NCBI RefSeq assembly: GCF_026967805.1
Contig: NZ_JAPVBG010000001.1
Coordinates: 310,001 to 374,000 of the forward strand
Source: Blastococcus sp. VKM Ac-2987
GTDB taxonomy: Bacteria > Actinomycetota > Actinomycetes > Mycobacteriales > Geodermatophilaceae
Direction: 5' to 3'
Length of the DNA stretch: 64,000 bases
Under the pieces are notes generated by a model that worked only from the letters and a program-made list of their open reading frames with translations, ran no database searches and was not told where the DNA came from. The translations under genes were made by a program, and so were the position numbers. Shown in pieces: positions 60,077-64,000 of the stretch (position 1 is its first letter; every line of letters begins with the position of its first letter).

Positions 60077-61489
60077 GTGACCACCGCTCAGGCCACCCCG
60101 ACGCTGCCCGCACCCGATCCGCGGGACCCGGAGGACCGGCTGCGCCGCTTCTTCGACGACGGGTCGATGCAGCAGCTCGGCGCCCGGGACACCTCCGGGG
60201 TGCTGGCCGCCCGCGGCCGGGTGTCCGGGAGCCCGGCCATCGCCTTCTGCACCGACGCCACCGTGATGGGCGGCGCCATGGGTGTCGACGGCTGCCGGCA
60301 CATCGTCGACGCGATCGACGCGGCGCTGCGCGAGCGGGTGCCGGTGATCGGCATCTGGCACTCCGGCGGGGCCCGGCTGGCCGAGGGCGTGACCGCGCTG
60401 CACGCCGTCGGCGAGGTGTTCGCGGCCATGGTCCGCGCCTCCGGGCGCATCCCGCAGATCTCGGTGGTGCTCGGTCCGGCCGCCGGTGGCGCGGCCTACG
60501 GCCCGGCCCTCACCGACCTGGTGATCATGGGTCCGGCCGGCCGCGTGTTCGTCACCGGCCCGGAGGTCGTGCGCTCGGTCACCGGCGAGAACGTCGACAT
60601 GGAGAGCCTCGGCGGCCCGGACACCCACGGCCGGCGCAGCGGCGTCGTGCACGTGGTCACCGACTCCGAGCCGGCTGCGCTGGAGACCGCCCGGCTCGCC
60701 GTCGACCTCCTCGCCGCCCAGGGCAGCTTCGCCTCCGCCGACGCGCAGGCCGCCTCGGACCTCGGGGCGCTGCTGCCCGAGCAGACCAACCGGGCCTACG
60801 ACGTCAAGCCGCTGGTGTCCTCGGTGCTCGACGAGCCGGGCCTGGAGCTGCACCCGCGGTTCGCACCCAACGTGGTCACCACACTGGGTCGGCTGGCCGG
60901 GCGGACGGTCGGCGTGATCGCCAACAACCCGCTGCGCCTGGGCGGCTGCCTGGACTCCGCGTCCGCCGAGAAGGCGGCCCGCTTCGTCCGGATGTGCGAC
61001 GCCTTCGGCGTCCCGCTGGTGGTGCTGGTCGACGTCCCCGGCTACCTGCCCGGTGTGGGCCAGGAGTGGGACGGCGTGGTCCGCCGCGGCGCCAAGCTGC
61101 TGCACGCCTTCGCCGAGGCCGTCGTACCGCGGGTGACGCTGGTGACCCGCAAGTCCTACGGCGGGGCCTACATCGCGATGAACTCCCGGTCGCTGGGCGC
61201 CACCGCCGTCTTCGCCTGGCCGGGCGCCGAGGTCGCCGTGATGGGCGCGAAGGCGGCCGTCGGCATCCTGCACCGCAAGAAGCTGGCCGCCGCCCCTCCC
61301 GGCGAGCGGGAGGCGCTGCACGCGCAGCTGGCCGAGGAGCACGAGCGGATCGCCGGCGGGGTGAACCGGGCGCTGCAGATCGGCGTCGTCGACGAGGTCG
61401 TCGAGCCGGCGCAGACGCGCAAGCGGCTGATCGAGGCGCTCGCCGGCGCGCCGCTGGGCCGCGGGGCGCACGGCAACATCCCGCTCTGA
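60077..61489 (+). CDS. accD: Acyl-CoA carboxylase beta subunit (AccD6-like)
   Basis: 470 residues, carboxyltransferase domain. Carboxybiotin region GIWHSGGARLAEGVTALHAV, GPAAGGAAYGPALTDLVIM, and the acyl-CoA region SYGGAYIAMNSRSLGATAVF, PGAEVAVMGAKAAVGILHRK. Makes malonyl-CoA with a biotin-carrying alpha subunit encoded elsewhere. At the end of the fab operon as accD6 (Rv2247) is in mycobacteria; RBS TTGGAGACGCC. Confidence 0.93.
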   Translation: MTTAQATPTLPAPDPRDPEDRLRRFFDDGSMQQLGARDTSGVLAARGRVSGSPAIAFCTDATVMGGAMGVDGCRHIVDAIDAALRERVPVIGIWHSGGARLAEGVTALHAVGEVFAAMVRASGRIPQISVVLGPAAGGAAYGPALTDLVIMGPAGRVFVTGPEVVRSVTGENVDMESLGGPDTHGRRSGVVHVVTDSEPAALETARLAVDLLAAQGSFASADAQAASDLGALLPEQTNRAYDVKPLVSSVLDEPGLELHPRFAPNVVTTLGRLAGRTVGVIANNPLRLGGCLDSASAEKAARFVRMCDAFGVPLVVLVDVPGYLPGVGQEWDGVVRRGAKLLHAFAEAVVPRVTLVTRKSYGGAYIAMNSRSLGATAVFAWPGAEVAVMGAKAAVGILHRKKLAAAPPGEREALHAQLAEEHERIAGGVNRALQIGVVDEVVEPAQTRKRLIEALAGAPLGRGAHGNIPL

Positions 61490-61608
61490 GCGGCCGCGCT
61501 GCGGGTCCCATGACCTCCGCGGCATCCCGAGGCCGTTGGCGTCCCGCAGGCGGGCCTCCCGGCGCGCCGCCGGGCATCGCCCCGCGCATCCGTCCCGGGC
61601 AGTGGTAG

Positions 61609-61647
61609 GTCGTCCGGGCGCCGCTTCCCCGACGGCGCCCGGACGAC
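61609..61647. terminator. Terminator of the fab operon
   Basis: Perfect 15-bp stem (61609-61623 with 61633-61647), 9-base loop, between accD and the convergent DUF3145 gene. Confidence 0.8.
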
Positions 61648-61752
61648 CGGCTCCAGGCTACGACGCCTCCCGGTCCCGGCCGGGAGTGTCGTGTTCGGAT
61701 CGTGACCTCGCCCGCGGGCAGGCCGATCCGGCGCGCGGTGCAGCCGCGCGGG

Positions 61753-62253
61753 CTACACGACCTGGTGCAGCCAGGTCACCGGGCTGCCGTCGCCGGCGTG
61801 GCGGTAGACCTCGAGGTCGGCGTCCCAGGCCGCGCCCAGCAGCTGGTCGACGCCGTGCCGGAAGGCCTCGATCGACGTCGTGGTCGCGGCCAGGTGGCGC
61901 AGCTGCTGCTCGGTGACGATGAGGTCGCCGTTGGCGCTGGTCGGCGCGCGGAAGACCCCGTGCCCGGGCACGTAGGACATGCGCTCGCCGTCGTTGCCGT
62001 GGCTCGCCTCCTCGGTGACCTCGAAGCGCAGCATCGGCCACGCCCGGAGGGCAGCGACGAGCTTGGCGCCGGTACCGGGCGAACCCGTCCACGCCACCTC
62101 AGCACGGTAGGAACCGTGCGCTGCGGGCTGCTCAGCCCACGACAGGGAGACCGGCGCGCCGACGACGCGTTCCAGCGCCCACTCGACGTGCTGGCAGAGC
62201 GCCTTCGGGCACGCGTGCACGAAGACGACACCCTGGGTTGACCGTCGCTGCAC
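61753..62253 (-). CDS. DUF3145 family protein
   Basis: 166 residues. Typical pieces: GVVFVHACPKALCQHVEWAL, PVSLSWAEQPAAHGSYRAEV, GTGAKLVAALRAWPMLRFEV, and DADLEVYRHAGDGSPVTWLH. Conserved only in actinobacteria and often adjacent to the fab operon; function unknown, no catalytic motif. GTG 62253 is preceded by GGAGGTGCCCC. Convergent with accD. Confidence 0.88.
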   Translation of the reverse strand: MQRRSTQGVVFVHACPKALCQHVEWALERVVGAPVSLSWAEQPAAHGSYRAEVAWTGSPGTGAKLVAALRAWPMLRFEVTEEASHGNDGERMSYVPGHGVFRAPTSANGDLIVTEQQLRHLAATTTSIEAFRHGVDQLLGAAWDADLEVYRHAGDGSPVTWLHQVV

Positions 62254-62675
62254 GGGGCACCTCCATCGACTCGATCGGTCTCGTCTTCCCCTACGGACCC
62301 ATCGATTCGGTGACGCGCCGTTATCGGCAGTGGCGGAGCAGGGCTCCCGCGACAAGTCTGCACGATGGTGACCCGATCGCGCCAGCCCGGGTGCGACGGA
62401 TGAGACGAAAGTGGTCGGTGATCCACGACCCGGCGCCTTGTCGCTGGTCAGACAGCCATTACCACGACCACGGGGCGGCGTCCAGCGGCTCCAGGCATTT
62501 CACAGGCTCCCCGGCCGGACGGGCGGCGCGCCGCACGATGCGGACGGCGACCTGAGCGTGCACCGCTGAACACCGGTGACGCAGAGTGATGGCCACGGGC
62601 AGAGCTGAGCGCTCCCGCCGTCTGCGGCACTCACTGAGCGTACTCGCCGAACCACGAGGCGTGCGACCGCTGCGG
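62254..62675. other. Gene-free stretch between DUF3145 and GGDEF genes
   Basis: 422 bases. The left part must hold the DUF3145 promoter; the right part is the 3' flank of the GGDEF gene. No gene, no strong hairpin and no repeat recognised; small frames are without ribosome binding sites. Confidence 0.4.
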
Positions 62676-63812
62676 TCAGCCCTCCCGGACGCTCACCCGG
62701 TCGCCGCCGACGCTCTTGGCCCGGTACATGGCGACGTCGGCCCGGTGCATCAGGTCCTCGAGGTCGTCCCCCGGTCCGATCTCCGCCACACCCACGCTCG
62801 CGGTCACCCCGTGGCGGGCACCGGCGAGCGCGACGGCCTCCCGCAGCCGCTCGGCGAGCGACGGGGCGGATCGGCCGGCGACGACGTCGGCCAGGACGGC
62901 GAACTCGTCACCGCCGATCCGGGCGACGGTGTCGGTCTCCCGGATCGCCCCCCCGAGCGAAGCCCCCACGGCGACGAGCAGCGCGTCGCCGGCCGCGTGG
63001 CCGTCGGCGTCGTTGACGGCCTTGAAGCCGTCCAGGTCCACCAGGCACACGACGGACCGGCGCCCCCGGACGGCGTCGTCCAGCGCCCGGGCCACGCGCT
63101 CGAGGAAGAGGCGCCGGTTGGGGATCCCGGTCAGGGCATCGGTGGAGGCGAGCATCTCCGCCGTCCGGATCAGCAGCATCTGCCGGTCGTAGGCGGCCCA
63201 GGAGTTCGCCGAGGCCATCGTGCAGACGATCGTGAAGATGCTCATGACCGACACGAAGAACAGGCCGCGGGTGGTCAGGCCGGGGAGCTCGATGAACAGC
63301 AGGTAGCCGGCCGTCATCGCGCTGCCCATGGCGATGACCCCCACCGGCGAGTACGCCGCGGCCATGAAGGTCAGGGTGAGGAACAGCAGCGCGTCCAGCG
63401 GGCTGGCCGCTCCCCCGTCGAGCCGGGTGGCGGTGATGACCACGACGGCGGTCCCCAGCGTCCAGCCGTAGAACAGCGTCGGTCCCCGCCAGTCGCGGAT
63501 CATCGCGTGCAGCGGGAGCAGCAGGACGGTCGGCGCGGTGACGACGGTGAGGCCGGTCAGCAGGAGCAGCCCGGGGTGGTTGTGGCCCGGCCCGTCGACG
63601 AGCAGCGCGTAGCCGATGACGGCGAGCGCGGCCAGCTCCGTCACCACGACGCCGATCCGGACGTGGTGCACCCAGTAGGCCACCCGGTCGTCGTCGCCGG
63701 CCAGCGGCCGGTACAGGCCGTCGCGCAGCGCCGCCAGGACGCCGCGCGGCGACGTCCGTCCCCTCGGCGGGTTGCCGTCCGCCCGGCGGTCCTGTGCCGG
63801 TCCGTGGCTCAC
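62676..63812 (-). CDS. Membrane diguanylate cyclase
   Basis: 378 residues. Soluble N terminus (about 50), then five or six TM helices (52-215), then a GGDEF domain (220-378): active-site motif ARIGGDEFAVL intact, with RETD in the normal inhibitory (I-site) position five residues before it. VDLDGFKAVNDADGHAAGDA and DVAMYRAKSVGGDRV complete the fold. Predicted to make c-di-GMP with product inhibition; the membrane part may sense a signal. No sensory PAS/GAF domain. Confidence 0.92.
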   Translation of the reverse strand: MSHGPAQDRRADGNPPRGRTSPRGVLAALRDGLYRPLAGDDDRVAYWVHHVRIGVVVTELAALAVIGYALLVDGPGHNHPGLLLLTGLTVVTAPTVLLLPLHAMIRDWRGPTLFYGWTLGTAVVVITATRLDGGAASPLDALLFLTLTFMAAAYSPVGVIAMGSAMTAGYLLFIELPGLTTRGLFFVSVMSIFTIVCTMASANSWAAYDRQMLLIRTAEMLASTDALTGIPNRRLFLERVARALDDAVRGRRSVVCLVDLDGFKAVNDADGHAAGDALLVAVGASLGGAIRETDTVARIGGDEFAVLADVVAGRSAPSLAERLREAVALAGARHGVTASVGVAEIGPGDDLEDLMHRADVAMYRAKSVGGDRVSVREG

Positions 63813-63936
63813 CTGCTCCCGATCGGTCCCTCACGACGCCTCCTTGACGTCCTCCTCCCCCCTGCGGGTGAGCGGGTCCGCACGTCGCCACGCGCGCCAT
63901 GCCTGCCCCGGCCGGAGGCCGGGTAGGGGCCGGACG

Positions 63937-64000
63937 TGGGCGGACACCAGGGCATGGCGGAGGCGGGACGTGACGAGGTCGCCGGGCTGGTGCTCGGCGC
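63937..64000 (+). CDS. Possible 5' end of a gene continuing past the window
   Basis: A GTG at 63937 opens a frame running to the window edge (about 21 codons); an ATG at 63955 is an alternative. A TAGGGG -10-like sequence lies upstream. No motif can be seen in so short a stretch. Confidence 0.3.

Noticed and set aside
57364-60084. A 906-codon minus-strand frame under fabH, acpP and fabF
   Set aside because: Antisense to three enzymes with intact catalytic residues; no domain of its own.

Overview
The window is uniformly very GC-rich, densely packed and uses many GTG starts. Its family content (DUF222/13E12-type HNH protein, bifunctional RNase H/acid phosphatase, DUF3052, DUF3145, a FasR-type regulator heading the fatty-acid genes, homodimeric AceE) points to a free-living actinobacterium. 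Gene style and the Tad set suggest Geodermatophilaceae or a close relative (inference; no 16S gene is present). Several blocks match the order remembered from Mycobacterium tuberculosis: Rv2228c-Rv2229c-Rv2230c (RNase H/phosphatase, zinc ribbon, Nif3-like), Rv2238c-Rv2239c (AhpE-like peroxiredoxin, DUF3052), aceE (Rv2241), and Rv2242-fabD-acp-kas-accD6.

Layout. 1-4.8 kb: end of a GGDEF gene, an M24 peptidase, a ChaB-type protein, and a minus-strand stress-like operon (Rv2629/Balon-type ribosome-hibernation factor, DUF2795, a small acidic protein, a thioesterase). 4.9-12.8 kb: a Tad (Flp) pilus locus on the minus strand: flp pilin, TadE-like and TadG-like pseudopilins, CpaB, CpaE/TadZ, CpaF/TadA, TadB, TadC, plus a prepilin peptidase. 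12.9-20.5 kb: amino-acid permease, methyltransferase, CYTH-CHAD protein, secreted beta-propeller, and a LysM protein under a c-di-AMP (ydaO) riboswitch, then an SDR. 20.5-22.6 kb: rnpB and an HNH protein. 22.7-30.7 kb: PIG-L deacetylase, DoxX-like, TauE-like, and the RNase H/zinc-ribbon/Nif3 block, with cstA and two small uncharacterised genes set inside it.

30.8-38.4 kb: FUSC-type exporter, three alpha/beta hydrolases, and a wax ester synthase/DGAT overlapping an epimerase, which together look like a neutral-lipid region. 38.6-41.2 kb: SRPBCC protein, a low-GC islet with a stand-alone SLATT two-TM protein, and an SDR. 41.3-45.6 kb: tRNA-Val(UAC), peroxiredoxin, DUF3052, aceE. 45.7-52.9 kb: a beta-glucoside cassette (GH1 glycosidase, full ABC sugar importer, divergent LacI regulator with two matching operators), followed by an M20 amidohydrolase and a pirin gene. 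54.9-61.5 kb: fasR-fabD-fabH-acpP-fabF-accD, the FAS-II initiation and elongation operon. 61.7-64 kb: DUF3145 and a membrane diguanylate cyclase.

Functionally, AceE makes acetyl-CoA and the adjacent fab/accD genes convert it to fatty acids that the DGAT/wax synthase region could store. The sugar cassette sits between aceE and the fab operon and would supply glucose. Most likely to repay work: a FabD with a C-terminal lipoyl/biotin-like domain that lacks the modifiable lysine; the solo SLATT islet; the cysteine-containing partner of CstA; the hibernation-factor operon; a long unexplained palindrome at 4858-4919; and a tandem repeat running through the aceE stop codon.
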